Source: Draconibacterium mangrovi (GTDB lineage Bacteria > Bacteroidota > Bacteroidia > Bacteroidales > Prolixibacteraceae). From it: 64,000 bases of DNA. The notes beneath the pieces were generated by a model. That model worked only from the letters and a program-made list of their open reading frames with translations. It was not told the DNA's origin and did no database searches. Position numbers and translations under genes: made by a program. Shown here in pieces: positions 24,072 through 31,719 of the stretch; positions within the stretch are counted from its first letter, which is position 1, and the number at the start of each line of letters is the position of its first letter. The DNA is taken from NCBI RefSeq assembly GCF_010586825.1, contig NZ_JAAAGB010000002.1, positions 434,001 through 498,000 on the forward strand, read 5' to 3'.

Positions 24072-24990
24072 ACATCTTACTATAATTATTCCGCTGCTGG
24101 CGGGTTTTGCTCTTGATTGTCTGATTGGCGATCCTCATTTTCTGCCACACCCCATTCGTTTGTTTGGCAATACAATTTCTTTTGGTGAAGCAAAGTTGAA
24201 CCGGGGCAAAAACAAAAAGCTAAAAGGTGCGTTTCTGGCTTCTTGCCTCATTCTTGCCACTTACTTTGTTTTTGAACTGGGGCTATCGGTTTTATCCGCC
24301 TATCAAAACCTGTACTTTCTTGTTTCTGCCATTTTTGTTTTCTATGGTTTAGCCAACCGCTCGCTTATTCAGGAAGCATTGCGTGTAGTAATAAAACTGG
24401 AAAAGGAAGGATTGGAAGCCGGCTGGCAGCAATTGTCGATGATTGTTGGCCGCGAAACAGCAACGTTAAACGAAAACCAGATAAGAACAGCAGTTTTGGA
24501 GACACTGGCCGAAAACCTCAGCGATGGGGTAATTGCTCCCCTGTTTTTTTATTTCATCGGCGGAGTGCCTGCAATGCTGGCCTATAAAATGGCCAATACC
24601 CTCGATTCGATGATAGGCTATAAAAGCGAACGACACAAAGATTTTGGTTTTTTTGCCGCAAAGCTCGACGATGTGTTGAATTTTATTCCCGCACGACTTA
24701 CTGCGATTTTAATGGCTACAGTTAGTTTTAACTTCCGGGCCATTAAATTCATCGTTAAATACGGCAGGAAGCATTCAAGTCCAAATGCAGGATATCCGGA
24801 GGCTGCCCTGGCCGGTATACTGAATTGTCGTTTCGGGGGGCCAAACCGTTATCACGGAAAACTGGTTGAAAAGCCTTTTATTGGCGAAAATCCAAGGCCG
24901 GTATATTCAAAGGATGTTTACAAGGCTTGTTTAATCAACTTAGCAGTAACGCTTGTGTTTATTGGAATTATTGTGCTTTGGTGGGTATAA
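24064..24990 (+). CDS. cbiB: Adenosylcobinamide-phosphate synthase (CbiB/CobD type)
   Basis: About 308 residues if read from the TTG at 24064, which overlaps the end of cobQ; no ATG lies near the expected start, and an ATG at 24028 would add 12 residues inside cobQ. The family start LDCLIGDPHFLPHPIRLFG is intact. Other blocks are ETLAENLSDGVIAPLFFYFIGG near residue 150, ANTLDSMIGYKSERHKDFG and YPEAALAGILNCRFGG. It is an inner-membrane enzyme that attaches the aminopropanol arm to cobyric acid. It is the last gene of the cob cluster. The sRNA array begins right after its stop codon. Confidence 0.9.
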   Translation: MNEHLTIIIPLLAGFALDCLIGDPHFLPHPIRLFGNTISFGEAKLNRGKNKKLKGAFLASCLILATYFVFELGLSVLSAYQNLYFLVSAIFVFYGLANRSLIQEALRVVIKLEKEGLEAGWQQLSMIVGRETATLNENQIRTAVLETLAENLSDGVIAPLFFYFIGGVPAMLAYKMANTLDSMIGYKSERHKDFGFFAAKLDDVLNFIPARLTAILMATVSFNFRAIKFIVKYGRKHSSPNAGYPEAALAGILNCRFGGPNRYHGKLVEKPFIGENPRPVYSKDVYKACLINLAVTLVFIGIIVLWWV

Positions 24991-24992
24991 AC

Positions 24993-25075
24993 AAAAAAAG
25001 GACGGGTCAACACCCATCCTTTTCACTAACTAAACCAATAAAACTAATCAAACCTAAACTTATGAACTAAACTTG
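24993..25075 (-). ncRNA. sRNA-like unit, copy 1
   Basis: The predicted transcript of about 83 nt starts near 25075 and ends in the terminator ggatgggt-gttg-acccgtcc-TTTTTTT (minus-strand reading, 25000-25019). The body is U-rich with repeated UUUAG/UUAG elements and no start codon with a useful frame. It begins 2 bp after the convergently read cbiB stop codon. Confidence 0.8.
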
Positions 25076-25080
25076 TATGA

Positions 25081-25125
25081 CAAATGTAAGGTGTAAATAT
25101 GAATTGGAGGTTATCCTAATGTTAA
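25081..25125 (-). promoter_or_regulatory. Promoter of sRNA copy 1 with 11-bp-period box
   Basis: On the minus strand: TTAACATT (25118-25125), a second TAAC 11 bp on, then TACATTTG (25081-25088) matching TAnnTTTG. There is no -33 TTTG; the direct repeat takes its place. Confidence 0.7.
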
Positions 25126-25235
25126 AAAATGTGTTTTATAACATATTTTTAATCTATTACCACTTAAGGAAGATCTATTGGGAGATTGTTGGTCGGTGTT
25201 GAATGGCTTGTTAAATCTACTGTTTGGGTTAAAAT

Positions 25236-25318
25236 AAAAAAGGACGGGTCAACACCCATCCTTTTCACTAACTAAACCAATAAAACTAATCAAACCTAAA
25301 CTTATGAACTAAAACTTA
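25236..25318 (-). ncRNA. sRNA-like unit, copy 2
   Basis: The same 48-nt block and the same terminator as copy 1. One extra base follows the block (aaaactta in place of aaactt on the plus strand). Its own promoter lies at 25324-25368. Confidence 0.8.
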
Positions 25319-25323
25319 TAGTA

Positions 25324-25368
25324 CAAATGTAAGGTCTTTCTTCGAAACAAAAGTTAATCTAATGTTAA
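25324..25368 (-). promoter_or_regulatory. Promoter of sRNA copy 2
   Basis: Minus strand: TTAACATT (25361-25368), TTAAC 11 bp on, TACATTTG (25324-25331). Box and -7 spacing are identical to copy 1, although the bases between them differ almost completely. Confidence 0.7.
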
Positions 25369-25506
25369 GTTGTCGAATATCGTATTGTTATTATTTATGT
25401 GCGATAAATGTCATCTATCGTTCAGATGTTGCAATGAGATATTAAAATGTAATTTTAAATACGTGAAAGGCGGCAAAAAGATATGTTTGATTTCGTTTGA
25501 GGTCAT

Positions 25507-25589
25507 AAAAAAAGGACGGGTCAGCACCCATCCTTTTCACTAACTAAACCAATAAAACTAATCAAACCTAAACTTATGAACTAAACTTG
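25507..25589 (-). ncRNA. sRNA-like unit, copy 3
   Basis: The 48-nt block is identical; the terminator stem is as in copy 1 with one change in the loop. The promoter is at 25595-25639. Confidence 0.8.
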
Positions 25590-25594
25590 TACTA

Positions 25595-25639
25595 CAAATG
25601 TACGGCGAATAAGGCGAAGGGAGGTTAATGCAATGTTAA
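25595..25639 (-). promoter_or_regulatory. Promoter of sRNA copy 3
   Basis: Minus strand: TTAACATT (25632-25639), TTAACCT 11 bp on, TACATTTG (25595-25602), with the same spacing as copies 1, 2 and 4. Confidence 0.7.
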
Positions 25640-26077
25640 AATGCCACACGATAACATATTTTAACTTTATGGATCATCAATCAAATTGATTGGAATTATT
25701 TGTTCATACTCTTTAAGTGTTACAAAATCAGTATTTTATAATGGTTGTGGCCTGGGGTAAGACCTATGAATTCAGGCTTTTGGTAGAGTGTCTGAGTTAA
25801 TTCAGATGTTAAGTACGTATTAAGTACGTGGAAAATATCCCAATTTTTAATTTTCAACTAATGAAGTATCCAAAATATTATGAATTTACTTAACACACGA
25901 TCCTCTTTCTGCAATTTCTGAAACAGATATTTTTTCAAAATATAATTCTATAGGAATGTAAACTGATTTAAATATGTTCTATGGAAAAGTGGCTAAATAT
26001 GAAAGTCAGTTTGCGGATAGATGAAATGTAAAGAGCGGGTGACTACTAGGTGCTATTGGAGTCTGGTTGGTATAAAA

Positions 26078-26161
26078 TAAAAAAGGACGGGTCAACACCC
26101 ATCCTTTTCACTAACTAAACCAATAAAACTAATCAAACCTAAACTTATGAACTAAAACTTA
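26078..26161 (-). ncRNA. sRNA-like unit, copy 4
   Basis: The 48-nt block and the terminator are identical to copy 2. Both flanks resemble copy 1, so copy 1 or 4 probably arose by duplication of the whole unit. The promoter is at 26167-26211. Confidence 0.8.
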
Positions 26162-26166
26162 TACTG

Positions 26167-26211
26167 CAAAGATAAGGTGCGTATGTGAACCGGAGGTTAC
26201 CCGAATGTTAA
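26167..26211 (-). promoter_or_regulatory. Promoter of sRNA copy 4
   Basis: Minus strand: TTAACATT (26204-26211), GTAACCT 11 bp on, TATCTTTG (26167-26174). Spacing is unchanged. Confidence 0.7.
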
Positions 26212-26323
26212 AAAATGTGTTTTATAACATATTTTAAATCTATGCGAACTTAAAGAAAATCTATCGGGTGAATTTATAGATGGAAAATAGTGGGGTGGAA
26301 GAGACAGTTTCAGAAATAAGCCA

Positions 26324-26408
26324 TAAAAAAAGGATGAGTCAACACTCATCCTTTCCACTAACTAAACCAATAAAACTAATCAAACCTAAACTTATGAACT
26401 AAAACTTA
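26324..26408 (-). ncRNA. sRNA-like unit, copy 5 (diverged terminator stem)
   Basis: The 48-nt block is identical. The terminator stem has changed on both sides and still pairs (ggatgagt with actcatcc), as expected for a selected RNA hairpin. The promoter is at 26414-26421. Confidence 0.8.
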
Positions 26409-26413
26409 TGCTG

Positions 26414-26421
26414 CAAATATA
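26414..26421 (-). promoter_or_regulatory. Promoter of sRNA copy 5
   Basis: TATATTTG on the minus strand matches TAnnTTTG at the same distance from the block as in the other copies. The upstream TTAACATT/TAAC box is not recognisable here, so this copy may be regulated differently. Confidence 0.6.
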
Positions 26422-26702
26422 TGCTGAAAAACATGTTCTGGCATCAAAGTGGATCTAAAATCGTATAAAATTACAGATATTTTAACAAAGTCTTAAGCTT
26501 TGGAAAAAATTTTAGAAACATAAATATTGAAAACACCATAATTCCCGGCAGTTCTCAACAAGAATGAACGTGAAACAATATTAACAGACTCTCCCTCATT
26601 CCCTCTCTTCGCGAATAGAGGGACGATTGTGTCGAATGTGCAATCAGGGTGAGTCAATAACTTTTGAAGCATACTTTGCCATTAATTTTCGCTTGAATTT
26701 CA

Positions 26703-26732
26703 GAAAAAAGCCCGCTACAAGTTGTAACGGGC
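26703..26732 (-). terminator. Intrinsic terminator of the floA operon
   Basis: Minus-strand reading: an 11-bp stem with one mismatch (gcccgttacaa/ttgtagcgggc, 26710-26732) followed by TTTTTT. It lies 25 bp past the floA stop codon. Confidence 0.88.
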
Positions 26733-26757
26733 TTTACTATTTTATCGTTAATATGTT

Positions 26758-27744
26758 TTATTGATCGTCTGGTTTGCTTTTATCTTCATCAGCAATCGAC
26801 TCACGCATTGTAGTGTCGGCCATTATGTTTTTGTATTTCATGTAATCCATAATTCCAAGGTTTCCGCTACGGAAGGCCTCCGAAATGGCCAATGGTACCT
26901 GAACTTCAGCTTCAATAACCTTAGCTCTCATTTCCTGTGCTGTAGCTTTATTTTCTTGCTCCAGCGCAATTGCCATGGCTCGGCGTTCTTCTGCTTTAGC
27001 CTGCGCAATGTTCTTATCGGCCTCAGCCTGGTCCATTTGAAGCACTGCTCCAATGTTTTTACCTATATCGATGTCGGCAATATCAATCGATAATATTTCA
27101 AATGCTGTTCCTGCATCCAACCCTTTTTCAAGCACTACGCGCGAAATAAAATCAGGATTTTCTAAAACAGCTTTATGTGAATGTGATGATCCGATTGACG
27201 AAACAATTCCTTCACCCACACGAGCGAGTACTGTTTCTTCTCCGGCTCCTCCAACCAATTGTTTAATGTTTGCCCGAACGGTTACCCTTGCTTTTGCAAT
27301 TAGCTGAATACCGTCTTTTGAAACAGCAGTTACGGGAGGAGTATTAATTACTTTCGGATTTACCGACATTTGTACGGCCTCAAAAACATCGCGACCCGCA
27401 AGGTCAATGGCGGTTGCCATATTAAAAGGCAGTTCGATGTTTGCCTTTGCGGCAGATACCAATGCATGAACAACCCTTGCTACGTGACCTCCGGCCAGGT
27501 AATGTGCTTCCAAAGCATCGCGACTCAATTCAACATCGGCTTTTGTTCCTTCGATCATTGCACGAACGATAACTCCCGGAGGTACTTTACGGAAACGCAT
27601 TAAGAATAACTGCAGGAGTGAAATTCGTACTCCAGATACCAACGCTGAAAACCATAATCCTATGGGGATAAAATAAAGGATTATAAAAAGTAATACGATT
27701 GCCCCGATTATTAATCCCCAGGCGCCTACTGCTTCTACTATCAT
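26758..27744 (-). CDS. floA: Flotillin-like protein FloA (UPF0365)
   Basis: A 328-residue membrane-scaffold protein. An N-terminal hydrophobic hairpin (residues about 8-45) anchors it, followed by the SPFH-type region ([20 protein letters not shown], then [19 protein letters not shown] and [19 protein letters not shown]) and a long Ala/Glu-rich coiled coil (about residues 230-290, [20 protein letters not shown]). FloA organises membrane microdomains. Its gene is preceded 3 bp upstream by nfeD, the usual partner of flotillins. Confidence 0.93.
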   Translation of the reverse strand: MIVEAVGAWGLIIGAIVLLFIILYFIPIGLWFSALVSGVRISLLQLFLMRFRKVPPGVIVRAMIEGTKADVELSRDALEAHYLAGGHVARVVHALVSAAKANIELPFNMATAIDLAGRDVFEAVQMSVNPKVINTPPVTAVSKDGIQLIAKARVTVRANIKQLVGGAGEETVLARVGEGIVSSIGSSHSHKAVLENPDFISRVVLEKGLDAGTAFEILSIDIADIDIGKNIGAVLQMDQAEADKNIAQAKAEERRAMAIALEQENKATAQEMRAKVIEAEVQVPLAISEAFRSGNLGIMDYMKYKNIMADTTMRESIADEDKSKPDDQ

Positions 27745-27747
27745 GTT

Positions 27748-28218
27748 TTATTTATTTAAAGGTTCAACTATAATTTTATTGGATTCAATTTTCAAAACTC
27801 TGATTTCGGTATTGTGATCGATGAAAGCACCGGTTGATTGGGCTTCCACAATTTCGCCATTTACTTTTACTTTTCCCATTGGTGCTAATCTTCCAATCGA
27901 TTTACCGGTTTCGCCCACAATAATTTTTTCCCTGTTTATAAGGTCAACTTTTCCAACAATGTTCTTTTCCAGAATCATTTTTTTCCCTGCCCGCGATTTA
28001 AAAAAGTAGTAAATCATTGCTGGGGCAAGAATAAGAACTGCGGCTAGTGTTATAAACCCGGTCAGTGTGCCGTATTCGGCAAAAGCCACGTACACTGCTC
28101 CTCCTAAAAGAAGAAACCCGCCAATTCCGGCGATGGTAACTCCCGGGATCACTGCAAACTCAATCAGAAGTAACAGCAGGCCGAGAAGAATTAATAGAAT
28201 AATAGCAAGAATGCTCAT
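27748..28218 (-). CDS. NfeD-family membrane protein
   Basis: A 156-residue protein with three or four hydrophobic segments in residues 1-75 and a C-terminal NfeD OB-fold domain from about residue 85 (GKVDLINREKIIVGETGKSI, then GKVKVNGEIVEAQSTGAFID). It is a short-form NfeD without a protease domain. NfeD proteins work with flotillins in membrane organisation. It is 3 bp from floA and 5 bp from clpS, so it is part of one operon. Confidence 0.9.
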   Translation of the reverse strand: MSILAIILLILLGLLLLLIEFAVIPGVTIAGIGGFLLLGGAVYVAFAEYGTLTGFITLAAVLILAPAMIYYFFKSRAGKKMILEKNIVGKVDLINREKIIVGETGKSIGRLAPMGKVKVNGEIVEAQSTGAFIDHNTEIRVLKIESNKIIVEPLNK

Positions 28219-28223
28219 ATGTT

Positions 28224-28502
28224 TTAGTCAATAGTTGCGTTTAATTCGCGTTCGATCAAAGCATCTTTCAGTGGCTTTAGTGCATCGAATGCTCCTTTTT
28301 TTACATCGCATTTGCCTTTGTAATGAACCAGCATTGTGCATTGTGTTGCCTGCTCATATTCATGGTTGCAAATGTCAATCAAAGCATCGATAACATAATC
28401 GAATGTATGCACATCGTCGTTATGCAAAGTCAGGAAATTTTCTTCAACAACTCCTTCACTGAAATCCCCTTTTGGGATCTTTTTTGTCTCTTTCTGCGTC
28501 AT
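28224..28502 (-). CDS. clpS: ATP-dependent Clp protease adaptor ClpS
   Basis: A 92-residue adaptor that delivers N-degron substrates to ClpAP/ClpCP. The binding-pocket motif LHNDDVHTFDYVIDAL is at residues 27-42, and HYKGKCDVKKGAFDALKPLK follows. The N-terminal tail is charged and flexible, as usual. Its ATG overlaps the stop codon of the upstream SPOR/TPR gene (ATGA), so the two are coupled. Confidence 0.92.
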   Translation of the reverse strand: MTQKETKKIPKGDFSEGVVEENFLTLHNDDVHTFDYVIDALIDICNHEYEQATQCTMLVHYKGKCDVKKGAFDALKPLKDALIERELNATID

Positions 28503-29941
28503 TTGTCGTTTGCAATTTCTTTAGCTTCACTCAAAGTTATTCTTTTTCCATTAAAATATGGTACAATGTAGGCATCTTCTACACCTTCTCTACGCACTTG
28601 TTCCTGCATTTTTACTGCATCGTCGTAGTTGGTAAGGTTTCCGGTAGTATAAACTACAATTCCTTTTTCGTCGGTGTAATTCTCAATTTTACGAATATAG
28701 GATAACTTGTCAAATAATCGTTTTACGTAGGGCGGCAATCCACGGCTGTATGCACCCAACTGAATTTTATATATCAGTTCGTCTTCTGTTATTTCTTCGG
28801 TTTTGCTACTTGTTGTTCTTGTTATCGGTGCAACTGATGGCTCCACCAGTATAATTGAATCCGGTTTTTTCGGGACTAACTGAGATTTGTAAGCCGCTAA
28901 ATACTCATCGGCCTGTTTGCGGAATGTCTGTATTTCTTCTAAAGAAGCGTCCTGCCAGAACGAATTTTCTTCTTGTTGCGATTTTAACAGCAATTCTTCC
29001 GCAGTTGCACGTAGCTGAAAAATACTTGTTTCGTTATCAAGAATTTGTTTGCCGAGTGTTTGCCGCTCGGTGTACGAGGTTGTGGCACCGTATTGTTTTC
29101 GCAGTTTATCTGTATTGCTTATCATTCGCTCCAGCTCTTCTTGTTTGGCAGTTCCTTCGGTATATAATTTTAAACCTTTTTTTGTTTTGAAAAACGTAGT
29201 GTCGGGATAAGTAATCTCGGCATTCACTACAAAATTTATCGGTTCCGGTAAATCTTCAGCCGGTTCTTCGATGATTTCCGGCTCTGCAATAATTGAGTCG
29301 GTAATTACTGAGTCTATCAAAACCGAATCGTTTGCGGTAATAACTTCTGTTGAATCCAGTATTTCGGAGGCGATCACTGTTTCGCCAATAACCGGAATAA
29401 ATGGCTTGGGTTCAGTTGTGCGGGGCACAGCTGCCGGCATTACATCGCCCGCTGCAGTTTCAGCAACTTCCTGTGCTTCATTTCGTTGCTCAAACGGATT
29501 TATTTTCTCGCTGCAAAGCTGCATTTTTTCTGCAAGTCCAACTTCCTGTGCCGTTGCATCGTCGGTTTTATTCTTGAATAATGTATAGTACTTTAAGGCC
29601 TCGTCGAAACGGTTTTTGGCGTGGTACTGAACACCAATATAGTAATCGGTTTTTAGAGGCGCTTCACCCAAACTTCCGTTCAGCAGGTAAATGATTTCGT
29701 TGGTTCCGTAATGCCCGTTTTCAGTTCGGCAGGCCCCATAATAGTAATTAACCATCAGGTGGTCTGGTTTCTCATTCAGCAACTTTTTCAGGATTACCTC
29801 GGCATCGCTAAAATTGCCATCTTCGTATAAACGAATAGCCTGCGATAAGGGATTTTCCTGATCGCCTCCAAAAACGCTGTTAGACGCAAACAAAAAAATA
29901 GCGAATATTGTTAGTAGTGCTAAAACCTTTCTAAAAATCAT
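28499..29941 (-). CDS. Exported TPR and SPOR domain protein
   Basis: A 480-residue protein with signal peptide MIFRKVLALLTIFAIFLFA. TPR-like helices cover about residues 30-150 (AIRLYEDGNFSDAEVILKKL, KPDHLMVNYYYGACRTENGHYG). A variable acidic/Pro-rich linker with repeated DSVITDSI-type segments spans about residues 200-240. A helical stretch follows, and the SPOR peptidoglycan-binding domain is at about residues 395-470 (IYKIQLGAYSRGLPPYVKRLF, then GIVVYTTGNLTNYDDAVKMQ). SPOR domains bind denuded septal glycan, so a role in division or cell-wall work in the periplasm is likely. It heads the operon with clpS, nfeD and floA. Confidence 0.85.
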   Translation of the reverse strand: MIFRKVLALLTIFAIFLFASNSVFGGDQENPLSQAIRLYEDGNFSDAEVILKKLLNEKPDHLMVNYYYGACRTENGHYGTNEIIYLLNGSLGEAPLKTDYYIGVQYHAKNRFDEALKYYTLFKNKTDDATAQEVGLAEKMQLCSEKINPFEQRNEAQEVAETAAGDVMPAAVPRTTEPKPFIPVIGETVIASEILDSTEVITANDSVLIDSVITDSIIAEPEIIEEPAEDLPEPINFVVNAEITYPDTTFFKTKKGLKLYTEGTAKQEELERMISNTDKLRKQYGATTSYTERQTLGKQILDNETSIFQLRATAEELLLKSQQEENSFWQDASLEEIQTFRKQADEYLAAYKSQLVPKKPDSIILVEPSVAPITRTTSSKTEEITEDELIYKIQLGAYSRGLPPYVKRLFDKLSYIRKIENYTDEKGIVVYTTGNLTNYDDAVKMQEQVRREGVEDAYIVPYFNGKRITLSEAKEIANDK

Positions 29942-30094
29942 ATGAAAATCAGTTCTGTTTTATGTTTGTAAAGCTACAAAAAATCAATTTTTTTCAGAGA
30001 TTAAATTATACTGAAGTAGCAGCTAAGATACAGAATTGAGCTGAGATTTATCATTTATTAAACTATATTTGTAAAATTGAATAATTCGTTAGAC

Positions 30095-30559
30095 ATGGCA
30101 AATTTAAAAGTTGGAGATAAGGCACCGGATTTTGAAGGTAAAAATCAAAATGGCGAGAAAATCGCTCTTAAAGATTTTGCCGGAAAAAAACTGATCCTTT
30201 ATTTCTACCCGAAAGACAACACTCCCGGTTGTACAGCCGAATCGTGTAATTTGAACGACAATTACGACGCATGGCTGGAAAAAGGTTTTGATGTAGTGGG
30301 AGTGAGCCCCGACAGTGAAAAATCGCATCAGAAATTTATCGACAAATTTGGGTTTAAATTCAACCTGATTGCCGATACTGAAAAAGAAATTCTGGAGGCT
30401 TATGGCGCCTGGGGCTTAAAAAAGAATTATGGCAAAGAATACATGGGCGTTTTACGAAAAACCTTTGTTATTGACGAAGGGGGCGTAATCGCCGAAATTT
30501 TTGAAAAAGTAAATACAAAAGATCACACGAATCAGATTATTGAAACTTTAAATCTATAA
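30095..30559 (+). CDS. bcp: Thioredoxin-dependent thiol peroxidase (peroxiredoxin Q/BCP)
   Basis: A 154-residue peroxiredoxin when read from the ATG at 30095; an upstream TTG adds six unlikely residues. The peroxidatic cysteine is C46 and the resolving cysteine C51 in YPKDNTPGCTAESCNLND, the atypical two-Cys arrangement of BCP. VGVSPDSEKSHQKFIDKF and MGVLRKTFVIDEGGVI are family blocks. It reduces hydrogen and organic peroxides in the cytoplasm. It lies 12 bp upstream of recA. Confidence 0.94.
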   Translation: MANLKVGDKAPDFEGKNQNGEKIALKDFAGKKLILYFYPKDNTPGCTAESCNLNDNYDAWLEKGFDVVGVSPDSEKSHQKFIDKFGFKFNLIADTEKEILEAYGAWGLKKNYGKEYMGVLRKTFVIDEGGVIAEIFEKVNTKDHTNQIIETLNL

Positions 30560-30571
30560 CCTATTCTGAAC

Positions 30572-31597
30572 ATGACAAAAGAGGAGAGAGCTCAAATGAA
30601 CAAGGAAAAGCTGAAAGCGCTTCAGCTTACAATGGATAAAATTGAAAAGAGCTACGGTAAAGGTTCTATTATGCGCATGGGCGATCGCGCCGACGAAGAT
30701 GTTCCCGCTATTTCGTCAGGATCGATTGCGCTTGACGTAGCATTAGGCGTAGGCGGATTCCCGAAAGGCCGTGTAATTGAGATTTATGGTCCTGAATCGT
30801 CGGGTAAAACAACCCTGGCTATTCATGCGATTGCCGAAGCTCAAAAAGCCGGAGGAATTGCTGCAATTGTTGATGCCGAGCATGCTTTTGATCCCTACTA
30901 CGCCCGTAAACTGGGTGTTGATATTGATGAACTTCTAATTTCGCAACCCGATAACGGTGAGCAGGCTTTGGAAATTACCGATAACCTGATCCGTTCGGGA
31001 GCGTTGGATATTGTTGTAATCGACTCGGTTGCTGCATTAACACCAAAAGCCGAACTTGAAGGCGAAATGGGAGACTCAAAAATGGGGCTTCAGGCACGTT
31101 TGATGTCGCAGGCATTGCGTAAACTTACAGCCAACATCAACAAAACAAAAACCTGCTGTATTTTTATTAACCAGTTGCGTGAGAAAATCGGTGTAATGTT
31201 CGGTAACCCGGAAACCACTACCGGTGGTAATGCCCTTAAATTTTATGCGTCAGTGCGTTTGGATATTCGTCGTATCGGACAAATTAAAGATGGCGAAGAA
31301 GTGAATGGTAACCACGTTCGTGTGAAAGTGGTGAAAAACAAAGTGGCACCGCCATTCCGCAAAGCTGAATTTGATATTATGTATGGCGAAGGAATTTCTA
31401 AATCGGGCGAGATCATCGATTTGGGTGTGCAGTACAATATTATTAAAAAAAGCGGATCGTGGTTTAGCTACGGCGAAACAAAATTGGGTCAGGGGCGTGA
31501 AACAGTGCGTCAGTTGGTTATCGATAATCCCGAGCTTGCTCAGGAGTTAGAGACGAAGATTGTAGAAGCCATTACCGGAACCACCACCACAGAATAG
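30572..31597 (+). CDS. recA: Recombinase RecA
   Basis: A 341-residue DNA recombinase. Walker A is GPESSGKTT near residue 70, the MAW-type motif is [16 protein letters not shown], Walker B is [12 protein letters not shown], and the DNA-binding loops include [20 protein letters not shown] and [22 protein letters not shown]. The length and C-terminal tail are normal. It follows bcp closely and is closed by a good terminator. No LexA-like box was recognised upstream, where it would have to lie before bcp. Confidence 0.97.
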   Translation: MTKEERAQMNKEKLKALQLTMDKIEKSYGKGSIMRMGDRADEDVPAISSGSIALDVALGVGGFPKGRVIEIYGPESSGKTTLAIHAIAEAQKAGGIAAIVDAEHAFDPYYARKLGVDIDELLISQPDNGEQALEITDNLIRSGALDIVVIDSVAALTPKAELEGEMGDSKMGLQARLMSQALRKLTANINKTKTCCIFINQLREKIGVMFGNPETTTGGNALKFYASVRLDIRRIGQIKDGEEVNGNHVRVKVVKNKVAPPFRKAEFDIMYGEGISKSGEIIDLGVQYNIIKKSGSWFSYGETKLGQGRETVRQLVIDNPELAQELETKIVEAITGTTTTE

Positions 31598-31621
31598 ATT
31601 ATACTGATATAGACAGAATAT

Positions 31622-31660
31622 ACCGGGTGAATTGATTCTGTCGATTCATCCGGTTTTTTT
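31622..31660 (+). terminator. Intrinsic terminator after recA
   Basis: An 11-bp stem accgggtgaat/attcatccggt (one G-T pair; 31622-31632 with 31644-31654) followed by seven T. It ends the bcp-recA transcript. Confidence 0.88.
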
Positions 31661-31719
31661 ATAAGGCAGGCTTAAAGATGAAGTAGTTTTTACAAATATA
31701 AATAGTTAAAAAAAATCGT

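Larger units (their letters stand above)
24993..26421 (-). repeat. Array of five tandem sRNA-like units in a 1.77-kb gene-free region
   Basis: Five copies of a roughly 95-bp unit start at about 24993, 25236, 25507, 26078 and 26324, all in the same orientation. Every copy holds an identical 48-nt block (cactaactaaaccaataaaa onward, plus-strand view), a hairpin with T run at its minus-strand 3' end, and a TAnnTTTG promoter at its minus-strand 5' end. Spacers between copies have largely diverged, except that promoter-side flanks of copies 1, 3 and 4 are related. The rest of 24991-26757, including 25640-26075, shows no gene. Confidence 0.9.

Noticed and set aside
24993-26340. Array hairpins as plus-strand terminators only
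   Set aside because: The plus-strand stem has an A-C mismatch in four copies and only a short T run; the minus-strand stem has U-G pairing and a long T run.
24993-26421. Five-copy repeat as mobile element or REP-type repeat
   Set aside because: All copies are in one orientation and one locus, each with promoter and terminator at fixed places, and no target duplications are seen.
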